Below, piece after piece: positions 24,642 to 33,863 of a stretch of 64,000 nucleotides of DNA. How positions within the stretch are numbered: the first letter of the stretch is position 1; the number at the start of each line of letters is the position of its first letter. The stretch comes from Acidimicrobiaceae bacterium (GTDB taxonomy: Bacteria; Actinomycetota; Acidimicrobiia; Acidimicrobiales; RAAP-2). The notes below the pieces were generated by a model. The model was given only the letters and a program-made list of their open reading frames with translations, had not been told where the DNA came from and ran no database searches. The stretch spans positions 1-64,000 of the forward strand of contig PMTF01000007.1 in NCBI GenBank assembly GCA_003167415.1. Direction: 5' to 3'. The position numbers were made by a program, and so were the translations under genes.

Positions 24642-25565
24642 ATGTACGACCTAAGTGCTGTTCGCCTTCGAGATGTCCACAAATCCTTCGGTTCAGTCCA
24701 CGCCGTACGCGGCGTCAGCCTCAGCATTCGCCCAGGGGAGATTCTGGCGTTCCTCGGACCCAACGGTGCGGGGAAGACGTCGACGATCGACATCATCCTC
24801 GGCCTGTCCCCACCGAGCGCGGGCGAGGTGAAGATCTTTGGCATGACGCCGCGTCGCGCCATCACCATGGGATTGGTATCCGCGGTCATGCAGAGTGGCG
24901 GACTGCTCAAGGACCTCACCGTGAGAGAGACGGTTCAGTACACCTCCAAGTTGTTTACGACCAGGCGACCGATCGGCGAAGTGATGGAACGAGCCGGCAT
25001 TGAGCCAATCGCCGATCGATTGGTCGTGAAGTGCTCGGGAGGGGAGCAGCAACGTCTCCGCTTTGCGATGGCGCTCCTACCTGATCCTGAGCTCCTCCTC
25101 CTCGACGAGCCAACCCAAGGAATGGACGTTGAAGGCCGACGTGACTTCTGGAGGGCTATCCGCAATGACGCTGAACGGGGCCGCACCATCGTCTTCGCTA
25201 CTCATTATCTCGAGGAAGCAGACGCCTACGCCGACCGGATCGTATTCATCAGCAAAGGGCGAATCGTCGCGGACGGCACGGCCGCAGAGGTAAAGGCCCT
25301 GGCGTCGGGTCGGACTATCCATGCGACGCTGCCCGGTGCCGATGCACTGTCGCTGCACGCCATTCCCGGCGTGGACGAGGTAGAGATCCGAGGCGACAGT
25401 GTCCTCATCCATTCGGGTGACAGCGACGCCGTGGCTCGGCGCCTCTTGAACGAAACCCTGGCCCACGACCTTGAGATTAATTCTCGAGGGCTCGAGGATG
25501 CCTTCATCACGTTAACCAGCGGTGTCGACGACCCGCGCGCCACCACACAGAGGGCCTCACAATGA
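24642..25565 (+). CDS. ABC exporter ATP-binding protein
   Basis: About 307 residues. Walker A GPNGAGKT, Q-loop region VSAVMQSGGLL, signature CSGGEQQRL, Walker B LLLLDEPTQGMD and the switch His in IVFATHYLEEAD are all present, so it should be active. The C-terminal 90 residues form the regulatory domain seen in drug or lipid ABC-2 exporters. ATG 24642 follows AAGGTGG; in-frame upstream ATGs at 24588-24597 overlap the small peptide gene and are less likely. The stop overlaps the permease start (ATGA). Close relatives act with a single-type permease as homodimer-based exporters; the substrate is unknown. Confidence 0.9.
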   Translation: MYDLSAVRLRDVHKSFGSVHAVRGVSLSIRPGEILAFLGPNGAGKTSTIDIILGLSPPSAGEVKIFGMTPRRAITMGLVSAVMQSGGLLKDLTVRETVQYTSKLFTTRRPIGEVMERAGIEPIADRLVVKCSGGEQQRLRFAMALLPDPELLLLDEPTQGMDVEGRRDFWRAIRNDAERGRTIVFATHYLEEADAYADRIVFISKGRIVADGTAAEVKALASGRTIHATLPGADALSLHAIPGVDEVEIRGDSVLIHSGDSDAVARRLLNETLAHDLEINSRGLEDAFITLTSGVDDPRATTQRASQ

Positions 25566-26359
25566 CCGCTCAATCAAACCTCACTGCCGCTTTGGAACGA
25601 GTGCCGCCTCCAATGGGAGGCTTCAGCATCACCGTTCTGCGACTCGAGGTGCGCCGCCTCTTGCGTAGCCGCACCACGATAACTCTCGTCATCGCCATGC
25701 CGGTTCTCTTCTTCCTGAGCTTCGGTCGCAGCAGCGCCTACGTTCATCAGCACATCGGGCGCGGCAACATGACGGCGTCCGAAATGATCAGCATCGCGCT
25801 CTTCGGCGCCGTCTTCGCCACCGCGGCCGGCGGAGTCACGGTGTCGACCGAACGAACCCTTGGATGGAGCCGGCAACTTCGATGTACGCCGCTTTCGCCC
25901 GCGGCGTACATCGTGATGAAGATGCTGACGTCACTGACATTGGCCGCCGGGGCCGTTGGTGCGGTCTACTTGGTTGCACTCGTAACCAGCCACGCATCGA
26001 TGCCGAGTGGTCTCTGGGTGATTACGGGGATCTGCGTGTGGGTCGGGTCGCTCCTCTTTTCTGCCCTGGGTCTTTTCTTTGGGTACCTACTTCCTCCTAA
26101 CAACGCCGCGAACATACTGTCGCTCGTCTTGATGGTGTGCAGTGCGGCCGGAGGCCTCTTTATTCCGGTCAGCCAATTCCCTCACCGCTACGTCATGTTG
26201 GCGAAGCTCAGTCCGCTGTATGGACTCAACGAACTGGTGCACTACCCGCTGGTCGGGGGCGCCTTTACGTGGTTCTGGATTCTCAACCTGGCCGTCTGGT
26301 TAGGACTGTTTGTACTCGGCGCTGTTTGGAGACTCCGGCGAGATACTGCACGAGTATGA
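25562..26359 (+). CDS. ABC-2 type exporter permease
   Basis: 265 residues with six membrane helices: TTITLVIAMPVLFFLSF, SIALFGAVFATAAGGVTV, LTLAAGAVGAVYLVALV, VWVGSLLFSALGLFFGYLL, ILSLVLMVCSAAGGLFIPV and FWILNLAVWLGLFVLGAV. The conserved stretch EKTL-like TERTLGWSRQLRCTPLSP between helices 2 and 3 and FIPVSQFPHRYVMLAKLSPL are typical of ABC-2 permeases. Start overlaps the ATPase stop by 4 bases. It is the last gene of the island; 230 non-coding bases separate it from the right attachment repeat. Confidence 0.88.
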   Translation: MTAQSNLTAALERVPPPMGGFSITVLRLEVRRLLRSRTTITLVIAMPVLFFLSFGRSSAYVHQHIGRGNMTASEMISIALFGAVFATAAGGVTVSTERTLGWSRQLRCTPLSPAAYIVMKMLTSLTLAAGAVGAVYLVALVTSHASMPSGLWVITGICVWVGSLLFSALGLFFGYLLPPNNAANILSLVLMVCSAAGGLFIPVSQFPHRYVMLAKLSPLYGLNELVHYPLVGGAFTWFWILNLAVWLGLFVLGAVWRLRRDTARV

Positions 26360-26589
26360 CCGCTTTGGCTATCAGCCGGTGGGCCGGTATGGTCAAAATC
26401 GGTTGCATCCCTCGTTGCACGCGTGTTGCACACTTGATTTCCTTTGGTGCTCGAGAGGTGTGGCTTTGTGCTGTCTTAGTTGTGGCAAAAAAGAGCGTGT
26501 CGAACCCCAGTAATTGTCGCTATTTTCAGTAAAAGTCAGGGTGCGGCCTGGTTGAGAGTCCGCCGAGCTTGGGTGGGCGACTTATGCCA

Positions 26590-26640
26590 TCGTCGGGCTC
26601 ATAACCCGAAGGTCGCAAGTTCAAATCTTGCCCCCGCCAC
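26590..26640 (+). repeat. Right attachment-site repeat (attR), tRNA-fMet 3' fragment
   Basis: 51 bases identical to 22940-22990. It has no acceptor 5' strand or D arm, so it is not a tRNA gene. It presumably is the 3' end of the original chromosomal tRNA gene, displaced by the island. Confidence 0.85.
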
Positions 26641-26646
26641 CAAGTG

Positions 26647-26684
26647 AATGATGGCCTCCTTAGAAGGGAGGCCATCATTGTTTT
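26647..26684 (+). terminator. Strong intrinsic terminator, probably the original tRNA-fMet terminator
   Basis: A perfect 13-bp stem (AATGATGGCCTCC and its complement), 7-base loop, then GTTTTCC. It lies 6 bases after the displaced tRNA 3' end. Bases 26685-26978 up to the CoxL gene hold no other gene. Confidence 0.85.
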
Positions 26685-26978
26685 CCGCTACATCTTGTCG
26701 TTCGCATCAGTTGGTGAATTGAAGAGACAGTGAATAACAATCCGGCCGGCAGCCGTATCGTTTCTTGTTATCCATTCCCGTGCCGAGTGCCACCGTGCTC
26801 TAGTCGTCACGGGAGCAAAGAACCAACCCCGGTGTGTCGGGACCGTTGAAGCTCGGCCACCCCGGCGAGTCAATCTGACGGCAGTACCTCGGCGCTGGTA
26901 ATCTCGCCCACAGTGCTCGGGGAGATCCGAGAACGGGTACGTGTAGGCGGGCGGCACGTCCAAAGGAAGGTCGGGTCC

Positions 26979-29270
26979 ATGAGTATTCTTGGTAATCGCG
27001 TGCTGCGGCGAGAGGACCCCAAGTTCCTTACCGTGGGAGGGACCTACGTGGACGATCTTGCGCTGCCCGGCTCGGTCCACGTGACGTTCGTGCGTTCGAG
27101 CATGGCGCACGCCAGAATCGTGTCGGTTGACTCGACAAACGTACAAGCGATGCCGGGCGTTATCGCCGTCTACACCAACGACGACCTTGGGTTGGCCAAA
27201 TTCCCGACCGTCATGGGCATGACGAATGAAGCGATGGCCCCTTCGATGCTCGCCTCCGGTACGGTGCGCTACGTGGGCGAACCCATCGCCGCCATCGTCG
27301 CCGAGTCGCGTGAGATCGCGGAAGACGCTTTGGAACAGGTGGTGGTCGAGTACGACCCGCTCAATGTCGTCATTGATCCCGTCCGAGCGAGAACCGACGA
27401 GGATTTGCTCTTCCCGGACGCCGGGACGAACACCTCCTTTTCCCTCGACTTCGGTGGCGACGAGACGCTCTTCGACGATTGCGACGTCGTAGTCGAATTG
27501 GAATTGGTCAATCAGCGTGTCGCGCCGTGTCCGCTCGAAGTTCGCTCCGCGGCTGCTCATATGAGTGAGGACGGACGTCTGGAGTTCAACTCTTCGACCC
27601 AAGCTCCTCACGGCGTTCGCGACGCGCTCGCGACCTTCCTCGGGCTCGAACCCGATCAGGTGCACGTGGTTACGCCCGACGTCGGAGGCGGATTCGGAGC
27701 CAAAGCCGCGGTCTACCCCGAAGACATCGTCGTGGGGTGGTGCGCGCTGAAGCTCGGCCGTTCGGTGCGCTGGACCGAGACGCGCTCGGAGAGCATGCTC
27801 GGACTGGGCCACGGCCGCGCCCAGGTTCAGCACGTGCGAATTGGCGGGACCCGTGAGGGCGTCGTACAGGCGTATCGCATTGAAGTGCTGCAAGACAGTG
27901 GTGCCTACGCGGGGTTCGGTACGGTGCTTCCGTTCATGACCCGGGTCATGACCTCGGGACCGTACAAGATACCGAAGGCCGAATGCGCGAGCGTCTCGGT
28001 CGTCACCAATTCGACGCCGACCACGGCCTACCGCGGGGCCGGGCGTCCCGAGGCCACGGCCGCCATCGAGCGGATCATGGACGTGTTCGCACGCGAAATC
28101 GAAATGGACCCCGCGGAGTTGCGCCGCCGCAATCTGATTGGCAAGGACGACTTTCCCTACACGACACCGGTCGAGACGCTCTACGACGTCGGCGACTATC
28201 ACCGCGCGCTCGACCTGGCTCTCGAAGTGGCGGGCTACGACGAGTTGCGGGCCGAGCAGGCCCGGCGGCGCGCTGCGGGCGACGTGCGCCAGCTCGGCAT
28301 CGGTCTGTCGTGCTACGTGGAGATTACGAACGGACTGCCCGACGGTGAGTTTGGCGCCGTTGAAGTTCGACCGGACGGCAAGGTGATCGTGCGCACGGGA
28401 ACCTCGCCGCACGGACAGGGGCACGTGACGGCGTGGTCGATGCTCGTCGCCGAGCAACTCGGAGTTGCGATCGAGGACATTGAAGTTGTCCACGGCGACA
28501 CCGACATCGTGCCGCGCGGCGCCGGCACCATGGGCTCGCGTTCGTTGCAGATCGGGGGCGCCGCGGTCAATCAGGCAGCGGTGGACGTCGTCGAAAAGGC
28601 CAAGGACCTCGCGGCCGGCCTCTTGGAAGCGGACCGTGAGGACATCGTGCTCAACAAAGCGAAGGGAAACTTCCACGTGGTGGGTACGCCGGCGGTGTCG
28701 CGCAGTTGGGCCGAGCTCGCGGCGGCGGCGGCGAAGGACGGGAACCCGCTCTTCGCCGAAGTCGACCTCGCCTCGCCCGGTCCGACGTTCCCCTTCGGTA
28801 CTCATATCTCGGTCGTCGAGGTCGACACCGAGACCGGCAAGGTGAACCTGCTGCGTCACATCGCGGTGGATGACGCCGGACGGATCATCAGCCCCTTGCT
28901 CGCCGAAGGCCAGGTGCACGGAGGCATCGCCCAAGGCGTCGCCCAGGCTCTTCTCGAAGAGGTGGTGTACGACCTCGAAGGAAATCCGCTCACCTCGACA
29001 CTGGCCGACTACTCGTTCATCTCGGCCGCCGAGTTGCCGAGCTACGAGACCCGATTCACGGAGACGCCGACCCCGGTGAACGCCCTCGGCGCCAAGGGAA
29101 TTGGCGAGTCCGGGACCATTGGATCAACGCCCGCCGTGCACAACGCGGTCTGCGACGCGGTGGCGCACCTCGGCGTGCGCCATATTGATATGCCCACTAC
29201 GCCGATACGCGTGTGGAACGCGATCAACGATGCGGCGACCGGCGATGGCAGCGCGAAGGGGGGACGCTGA
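26979..29270 (+). CDS. coxL: Molybdenum hydroxylase large subunit, form II CoxL-like
   Basis: About 763 residues of the xanthine oxidase/aerobic CO dehydrogenase family; binds the Mo-molybdopterin cytosine dinucleotide cofactor. It starts SILGNRVLRREDPKFL, typical for CoxL-like proteins, with AAAGGAAGG 8 bases before the ATG; the frame is open further upstream without similarity. The active-site loop near residue 350 reads AYRGAGRPEA, the form II signature; true form I CO dehydrogenases have AYRCSFR. Molybdenum-site segments GGGFGAKAA and GIGESGTIGSTPAV (catalytic Glu) are present. Whether CO is a physiological substrate of form II enzymes is uncertain; other purines, aldehydes or N-heterocycles are possible. 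First gene of a nine-gene cluster. Confidence 0.88.
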   Translation: MSILGNRVLRREDPKFLTVGGTYVDDLALPGSVHVTFVRSSMAHARIVSVDSTNVQAMPGVIAVYTNDDLGLAKFPTVMGMTNEAMAPSMLASGTVRYVGEPIAAIVAESREIAEDALEQVVVEYDPLNVVIDPVRARTDEDLLFPDAGTNTSFSLDFGGDETLFDDCDVVVELELVNQRVAPCPLEVRSAAAHMSEDGRLEFNSSTQAPHGVRDALATFLGLEPDQVHVVTPDVGGGFGAKAAVYPEDIVVGWCALKLGRSVRWTETRSESMLGLGHGRAQVQHVRIGGTREGVVQAYRIEVLQDSGAYAGFGTVLPFMTRVMTSGPYKIPKAECASVSVVTNSTPTTAYRGAGRPEATAAIERIMDVFAREIEMDPAELRRRNLIGKDDFPYTTPVETLYDVGDYHRALDLALEVAGYDELRAEQARRRAAGDVRQLGIGLSCYVEITNGLPDGEFGAVEVRPDGKVIVRTGTSPHGQGHVTAWSMLVAEQLGVAIEDIEVVHGDTDIVPRGAGTMGSRSLQIGGAAVNQAAVDVVEKAKDLAAGLLEADREDIVLNKAKGNFHVVGTPAVSRSWAELAAAAAKDGNPLFAEVDLASPGPTFPFGTHISVVEVDTETGKVNLLRHIAVDDAGRIISPLLAEGQVHGGIAQGVAQALLEEVVYDLEGNPLTSTLADYSFISAAELPSYETRFTETPTPVNALGAKGIGESGTIGSTPAVHNAVCDAVAHLGVRHIDMPTTPIRVWNAINDAATGDGSAKGGR

Positions 29271-29271
29271 G

Positions 29272-29745
29272 ATGCAGATCGAAATCACGGTGAACGGGAC
29301 GACGGAGTCCCACGACGTGGAGGCGCGCACGCTGCTCGTGTACTACCTGCGCGACGCAGTCGGGCTCAAGGGTACCAACATCGGCTGTGACACGACTTCG
29401 TGTGGCGCCTGCACCGTACTGCTCAACGGACAGTCGGTGAAGTCGTGCACGGTGCTGGCCGCACAGGTCGCGGGCGACGAGGTCACCACGATCGAAGGAA
29501 TGGCCCTGGAGGACGGGCGGATGCATCCGGTCCAGCAGGCCTTCCAGGAGTGCCACGGGTTGCAGTGCGGCTACTGCACGCCGGGCATGGTGATGGCAAT
29601 CACCTCGCTGCTGGCCGAGAACCCCGAACCGACCGAAGAGTACATACGCCTCGGCCTCGAGGGCAACCTCTGTCGCTGCACCGGCTATCACAACATCGTG
29701 GCGGCGGCCCTCGCCGCCAGTGGTGCACCGGAGATGCACCAGTGA
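29272..29745 (+). CDS. coxS: Molybdenum hydroxylase iron-sulfur subunit (CoxS-like)
   Basis: 157 residues carrying two [2Fe-2S] clusters. The N-terminal plant-ferredoxin-type cluster is bound by GCDTTSCGACTVLLNG plus a downstream Cys in KSCTVLA; the C-terminal cluster by CGYCTPGM and NLCRCTGYHNIV. It passes electrons from the Mo site to FAD. The ATG at 29272 has a GGGG-rich ribosome site and lies one base after the large-subunit stop. The stop overlaps the next start as GTGA. Length and motif spacing are normal. Confidence 0.95.
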   Translation: MQIEITVNGTTESHDVEARTLLVYYLRDAVGLKGTNIGCDTTSCGACTVLLNGQSVKSCTVLAAQVAGDEVTTIEGMALEDGRMHPVQQAFQECHGLQCGYCTPGMVMAITSLLAENPEPTEEYIRLGLEGNLCRCTGYHNIVAAALAASGAPEMHQ

Positions 29746-30566
29746 TCCCGGCGAGCTTCGACTACGTGCGCGTCGGCTCGGCCGATGAAGCCATCGGACT
29801 GCTCAGTGAGCACGGCGAGGACGCCAAGCTCTTGGCGGGCGGCCACTCACTCTTGCCGCTCATGAAGCTGCGCCTGGCCCAGCCGTCACTGCTCGTAGAC
29901 ATCGGACCCTTGCGCGAGTTCAGCTACGTGACGGACGAGGAGGACTACCTCGCGGTCGGCGCTCTCACTCGTCATCACGACATCGCCGTGAGTCCGCTCA
30001 CACTCTCGAGCGTCCCCCTGCTCGCCCACGTGGCCGGGCAGATCGGCGACCCGCAGGTGCGACATCGCGGCACGATTGGTGGATCGATCTGCCACGGCGA
30101 CCCGGCCTCGGACCTGCCGGCGGTGTTGTTGGCGCTTGGCGCGACTTTCGTCGCGCGAGGTCCGAACGGACAGCGAGAGATCGACGCCAAGGACTTTTTC
30201 GTCAGTTTCTTCGAGGTGGCGCTGAAGCCCGACGAACTGCTCGTCGAAATCCGCGTACCGCGGCCGAGCGACGCTCGCTGGGGATTTGAGAAATTAACCA
30301 AACGCGCCCAGGACTGGGCGATCGTCGGAGCGGTGGCCGTGCGTTCGGCGAGCGGCGTCGGCGTCGGGTTGATCAACATGGGGCCGGTTCCACTGCGCTC
30401 CGGCGCCGTTGAGGCGGCCGTCCTCTCCGGAGCGAACGCGGCCGAGGCCGCACAGTTCGCGGCCGAAGGCACCGAGCCTTCGGCCGACTTCAACGGTTCG
30501 GTCGCCTATCGCCAGCACGTCGCGCGCGTGCTCGTTCGCCGGGCACTCGAGAAGGCGGGCGTCTGA
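29742..30566 (+). CDS. coxM: Molybdenum hydroxylase FAD subunit (CoxM-like)
   Basis: 274 residues. FAD-binding motifs AGGHSLLPLMKLRLAQP (near residue 35) and TIGGSICHGDPASDLPAV (near 112) match CoxM and the FAD domain of xanthine dehydrogenase; the C-terminal CO-dehydrogenase-flavoprotein domain follows. It takes electrons from the iron-sulfur subunit and passes them on to quinone, NAD or another acceptor. The GTG start overlaps the coxS stop by 4 bases. Subunit order here is L-S-M, unlike the M-S-L order of form I cox operons. Confidence 0.94.
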   Translation: MIPASFDYVRVGSADEAIGLLSEHGEDAKLLAGGHSLLPLMKLRLAQPSLLVDIGPLREFSYVTDEEDYLAVGALTRHHDIAVSPLTLSSVPLLAHVAGQIGDPQVRHRGTIGGSICHGDPASDLPAVLLALGATFVARGPNGQREIDAKDFFVSFFEVALKPDELLVEIRVPRPSDARWGFEKLTKRAQDWAIVGAVAVRSASGVGVGLINMGPVPLRSGAVEAAVLSGANAAEAAQFAAEGTEPSADFNGSVAYRQHVARVLVRRALEKAGV

Positions 30567-30604
30567 TCGCTGCCGCACCATCCGCCGTCGCCTCACCCGA
30601 AGCG

Positions 30605-31492
30605 ATGTCCGAGATATTGGCCGAGCACGGCTATTTGGCCGACGATTCGCTCGCCACCTCGCTGTTCTTGGCCCTGCGCATGGGCCGTCCCTTGCTGCTC
30701 GAGGGCGAAGCGGGCTCGGGCAAAACCGAGGTCGCCAACGTCCTCGCACGTTGGAGCGGGGGAGAGCTTCTGCGCCTGCAGTGCTACGACGGTATTGACG
30801 CCTCCCAGGCGGTGTACGAATGGGACTACGCCCGCCAGCTGCTGCACCTTCGCGCGGCGGAGATGTCCGGGACCGGCACCGACGGACCGGTTGAGCTCGA
30901 GCACTCGCTCTACTCCGAGGCGTTCCTGGTGCGTCGTCCGCTGCTGCGGGCGATCGCGGACGCGAGCGACGACGGCCCCGTGCCCATCTTGCTGATCGAC
31001 GAGATCGACCGGGCCGATGACGAATTCGAGGCCTACCTGTTGGAGATCCTCTCGGATTTCACGGTGACCGTTCCCGAGCTCGGCACGTTCCGAGCGGCGC
31101 GTCCCCCGGTGGTGATCCTGACGTCGAACCGCACCCGCGACGTCCACGACGCGCTGAAACGACGGTGCCTCTACCACTGGGTGGACTACCCGAGTTTCGA
31201 GCGCGAGGTCGCGATCGTGCGCCTTCGCGTGCCCGAGGCCTCTGAACCGATCGCCCGCGAGGTGTCGGCGGTCGTCGCGGAGCTACGCCGCCGCGGTCTC
31301 TACAAGCCGCCCGGTGTCGCCGAGTCGATCGATTGGGCCCAGGCGATCAGCGTGCTCGGTTCCAGCCACCTCGACGAGCGTACGGTGGAGCGCACCCTCG
31401 GCGCCGTGATCAAGTACCGCGAGGACGCCGAGCGCGTGCGCGCGACGGGGATCGCGGAATTGGTGAGCGGGGCCCTAAAGTACGGCACGTGA
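30605..31492 (+). CDS. coxD: MoxR/CoxD-like AAA+ ATPase
   Basis: 295 residues. Walker A GEAGSGKTE (near residue 37), Walker B PILLIDEIDRADDE, sensor LTSNRTRD and an arginine region LKRRCLYHWVDYP. CoxD-type ATPases are needed, together with CoxE, for inserting sulfur and copper or otherwise maturing the Mo site in the well-studied CO dehydrogenase. It lies 38 bases after coxM. The end of this gene holds the TAAAGT box that seems to drive coxE separately. Confidence 0.88.
   Translation: MSEILAEHGYLADDSLATSLFLALRMGRPLLLEGEAGSGKTEVANVLARWSGGELLRLQCYDGIDASQAVYEWDYARQLLHLRAAEMSGTGTDGPVELEHSLYSEAFLVRRPLLRAIADASDDGPVPILLIDEIDRADDEFEAYLLEILSDFTVTVPELGTFRAARPPVVILTSNRTRDVHDALKRRCLYHWVDYPSFEREVAIVRLRVPEASEPIAREVSAVVAELRRRGLYKPPGVAESIDWAQAISVLGSSHLDERTVERTLGAVIKYREDAERVRATGIAELVSGALKYGT
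31476..31481 (+). promoter_or_regulatory. Internal -10 box for a leaderless coxE transcript
   Basis: TAAAGT inside the last codons of coxD ends 7 bases before GTG 31489. It would allow extra transcription of coxE and downstream genes. Confidence 0.4.
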
Positions 31493-32637
31493 GCATTGCC
31501 GTCACCAACGACCTGGCGGCGCTGGCGACCGGGTTCTCGCGTTCGCTTCGCGGAGCGGGGCTTGACGCGGCGCCGAGTTCGACCATTGACTTCGCCGAGG
31601 CCCTGGCGTTGCTCGGGACGGACCGACCCGAGCACGTCTTCTGGGCCGGGAGGGCGTGCTTCTGTCGACGCGCGGAAGACGACGAGCCCTACGCCGAAAC
31701 CTTCCGGGCCTACTTCGGACACGTCGCGCCGATCTACCCGCGCGGCCGCCTGACGACGGTGCCACCGGTCCCGGTGGCCCGCCCGCCAGCAATGATCGAC
31801 GACGACGACGCGAGCCGAGACTCGCCAGAGGACCCGGAGGAGGAAGACGAACGTCCGCCACTTTCGGTCGCTTACAGCGCGACTGAAGTCCTACGCACCA
31901 AGGATTTCGCTCGTTGCACCGAGGCCGAGCTCGCCGAGGCGGCACGGCTCATCTCGAGACTCCGACTGCGACCCCCGATGCGCCGAGGTCGACGCCTCGA
32001 AGCGGCCCGCGACTCGAGCCGGGGTGCACTTGACGTTCGACGCACGCTCCAGAGGTCGCTCGCGAGCGGCGGTGATCCGGCACGGCTAGCTCGAAGAGTG
32101 CGCGGCGCTCGGGAGCGAAGGGTGGTCCTGCTGCTCGACGTGTCGGGCTCCATGGGCTCCTACGCTCGGACGATGCTGCGATTCGCGCACGCGACCATCG
32201 TCGCGCATCGAAGCGTGGAAGCCTTCACCCTCGGCACTCGGTGCACGCGCGTCACCCGACAACTGTCGTGGCGCGATCCCGACGCGGCTTTGGCACGCGT
32301 AGCGTCGGCGGCGCCCGACCTCGAGGGTGGCACTCGGCTCGGAGAGTGCCTGTATCAGTTCAACGAGTCCTGGGGTCTCGGGGGAATCGCGCGCGGCGCC
32401 ATCGTGGTGTTCATCTCGGATGGCTGGGACCGGGGCGACGCTTCGGTGCTTGCCGCGCAGATGGCTCGACTCGCCAACGTGGCTCACCGGGTGATCTGGG
32501 TAAATCCGCTGAAGGCCTCGCTTGGTTACGAGCCACTCGTGCGCGGCATGGCCGCGGCGTTGCCCTTCACCGATGAGTTCCTTTCGGGGAACTCGCTCGA
32601 GGCTTTGGACGAGCTCGCCAAGGTGATTGCCCGATGA
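31489..32637 (+). CDS. coxE: CoxE-like VWA-domain protein
   Basis: About 382 residues. The C-terminal half is a VWA domain with a complete MIDAS: DVSGSMGSY (Asp217), a conserved Thr in GGTRLGECL and Asp in FISDGWDRGD. The N-terminal half is acidic in the middle (DDDDASRDSPEDPEEEDE) and ends with basic helices. CoxE proteins partner with CoxD ATPases in active-site maturation. The GTG start overlaps the coxD stop by 4 bases; the frame is open farther upstream across coxD but without similarity. Confidence 0.88.
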   Translation: MSIAVTNDLAALATGFSRSLRGAGLDAAPSSTIDFAEALALLGTDRPEHVFWAGRACFCRRAEDDEPYAETFRAYFGHVAPIYPRGRLTTVPPVPVARPPAMIDDDDASRDSPEDPEEEDERPPLSVAYSATEVLRTKDFARCTEAELAEAARLISRLRLRPPMRRGRRLEAARDSSRGALDVRRTLQRSLASGGDPARLARRVRGARERRVVLLLDVSGSMGSYARTMLRFAHATIVAHRSVEAFTLGTRCTRVTRQLSWRDPDAALARVASAAPDLEGGTRLGECLYQFNESWGLGGIARGAIVVFISDGWDRGDASVLAAQMARLANVAHRVIWVNPLKASLGYEPLVRGMAAALPFTDEFLSGNSLEALDELAKVIAR

Positions 32638-32948
32638 AGGAGATTCTGGCCACCATCGACACCTGGCTCGCCGACGGAAAGCGCGTGGCGATCGCCCGGG
32701 TCATCGGGATCGAGGAATCGGGTCCCCGCGATCCCGGAGCGGCCATGGCCGTCAATGAGGACGGCGAAGTGGCCGGTTCGGTCTCTGGAGGTTGTGTCGA
32801 AGGGGCGGTCGTCACTGAGGCGCTCGAGGTGTTGGCAACGGGCGTGGCACGACGATGCACGTTCGGTTACTCCGACGACCAGGCCTTCGCGGTCGGACTG
32901 ACGTGTGGGGGCACGGTGCACCTCTTGGTGGAGCCGCTCGACTGGTGA
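32634..32948 (+). CDS. XdhC/CoxI N-terminal domain protein
   Basis: 104 residues, start overlapping the coxE stop (ATGA). It has the XdhC_CoxI N-terminal signature: RVIGIEESGPRDPGAAMAV, GSVSGGCVEGAVV and the GLTCGGTVHLLVEP ending. XdhC binds and helps sulfurate the molybdenum cofactor and delivers it to the apoenzyme. In most bacteria this domain is fused to the Rossmann domain encoded by the next gene; here the two are separate, joined by a GTGA overlap. Both Cys-containing motifs are intact. Confidence 0.86.
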   Translation: MKEILATIDTWLADGKRVAIARVIGIEESGPRDPGAAMAVNEDGEVAGSVSGGCVEGAVVTEALEVLATGVARRCTFGYSDDQAFAVGLTCGGTVHLLVEPLDW

Positions 32949-33763
32949 GCGGGGAGATCTACCAAGAGCTTCGCGGCTCGATTCTCTCCGGATCGCCGGT
33001 CGGCCTGGTCTCGGTGACGGGCGTCGCCGACACAGCGGGCGCCTCGACCGCGCTCGCCGCGAAACTCCTGATCCGTCCGCAGGCTGTGGTGCTGGGCACT
33101 TTGGGCGACCCCGAACTCGATCGAGTCGTCGCTCGTGACGCCGCGGCGATGCTCGAGCGCGGGGTCTCGGGAACTCGCCACTACGGCCCGCACGGTGAGG
33201 CGCGTCGTGAGGAGATTGAAGTGTTCGTCGAGTCCTTCGTATCGCCCCCGAAACTGATCGTGTTCGGGGCCGTTGACTTCACGAGGGCGCTCGTCGAGGT
33301 TGCCCGGGTCCTCGGCTTCGTCGTCACGGTCTGTGACGCCCGTGCGGTATTCGCGACGCGAGCGCGTTTTCCAACGGCCGACGAGGTCGTGGTGGACTGG
33401 CCGGATCGCTTTCTCGAGCGAGTCGGAGCGTCGCTCGGACCGCGCGACGCGGTGTGCGTGTTGACGCACGACACCAAGTTCGACGTGCCGGCCATCGTCG
33501 GCGCGCTCTCAACCAGCGTGGGTTACATCGGCGCGATGGGATCGCGCCGAACGCACGAGCAGCGATGGGCGCGGCTGCTGGAAGCGGGCGTGCCCGAAGG
33601 AGAGCTTCGCGCGCGTCTCATGAGCCCGATTGGCCTGGACGTCGGCGCGCGCACGCCCGAAGAAACGGCGGTATCGATCGTCGCCGAGATCATTGCGGTG
33701 CGCAGTGGTCGCGCGCGGCGCGCGATGACGCCCCTGCGCGACGCCAAGGGACCGATCCATTAG
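32945..33763 (+). CDS. XdhC C-terminal Rossmann-domain protein
   Basis: About 272 residues. An N-terminal stretch (EIYQELRGSILSGSPVGLVSV) resembles another degenerate XdhC N-domain; the C-terminal half has the XdhC Rossmann fold: PPKLIVFGAVDFTRALVEVA, VCDARAVFATRARFP, VCVLTHDTKFDVPAI and YIGAMGSRRTHEQR. The final segment PIGLDVGARTPEETAVSIVA is the family ending. Start is the GTG overlapping the previous stop; the open frame before it crosses the upstream gene. It likely works in a complex with the preceding protein. Confidence 0.85.
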   Translation: MSGEIYQELRGSILSGSPVGLVSVTGVADTAGASTALAAKLLIRPQAVVLGTLGDPELDRVVARDAAAMLERGVSGTRHYGPHGEARREEIEVFVESFVSPPKLIVFGAVDFTRALVEVARVLGFVVTVCDARAVFATRARFPTADEVVVDWPDRFLERVGASLGPRDAVCVLTHDTKFDVPAIVGALSTSVGYIGAMGSRRTHEQRWARLLEAGVPEGELRARLMSPIGLDVGARTPEETAVSIVAEIIAVRSGRARRAMTPLRDAKGPIH

Positions 33764-33851
33764 CACCCGCGGCGTTCGCGATCGCCCCTGATTCGATCTC
33801 CGTGACTTTCGGTCCCGCAAGCGTGGAACTCCCCGAGATGGATCCGATCGT

Positions 33852-33857
33852 TAGGCT
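33852..33857 (+). promoter_or_regulatory. -10 box of a leaderless mocA-like promoter
   Basis: TAGGCT ends 6 bases before ATG 33864, in the 100-base gap after the XdhC-type gene. Confidence 0.5.
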
Positions 33858-33863
33858 GGATCG

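Noticed and set aside
26590-26640. Second tRNA gene
   Set aside because: Only the anticodon arm to the 3' end is present; acceptor 5' strand and D arm are missing.
26688-28934. 748-codon open frame on the minus strand opposite the CoxL gene
   Set aside because: Low-complexity Arg/His composition and no family pattern; the plus strand encodes a clear molybdenum hydroxylase.
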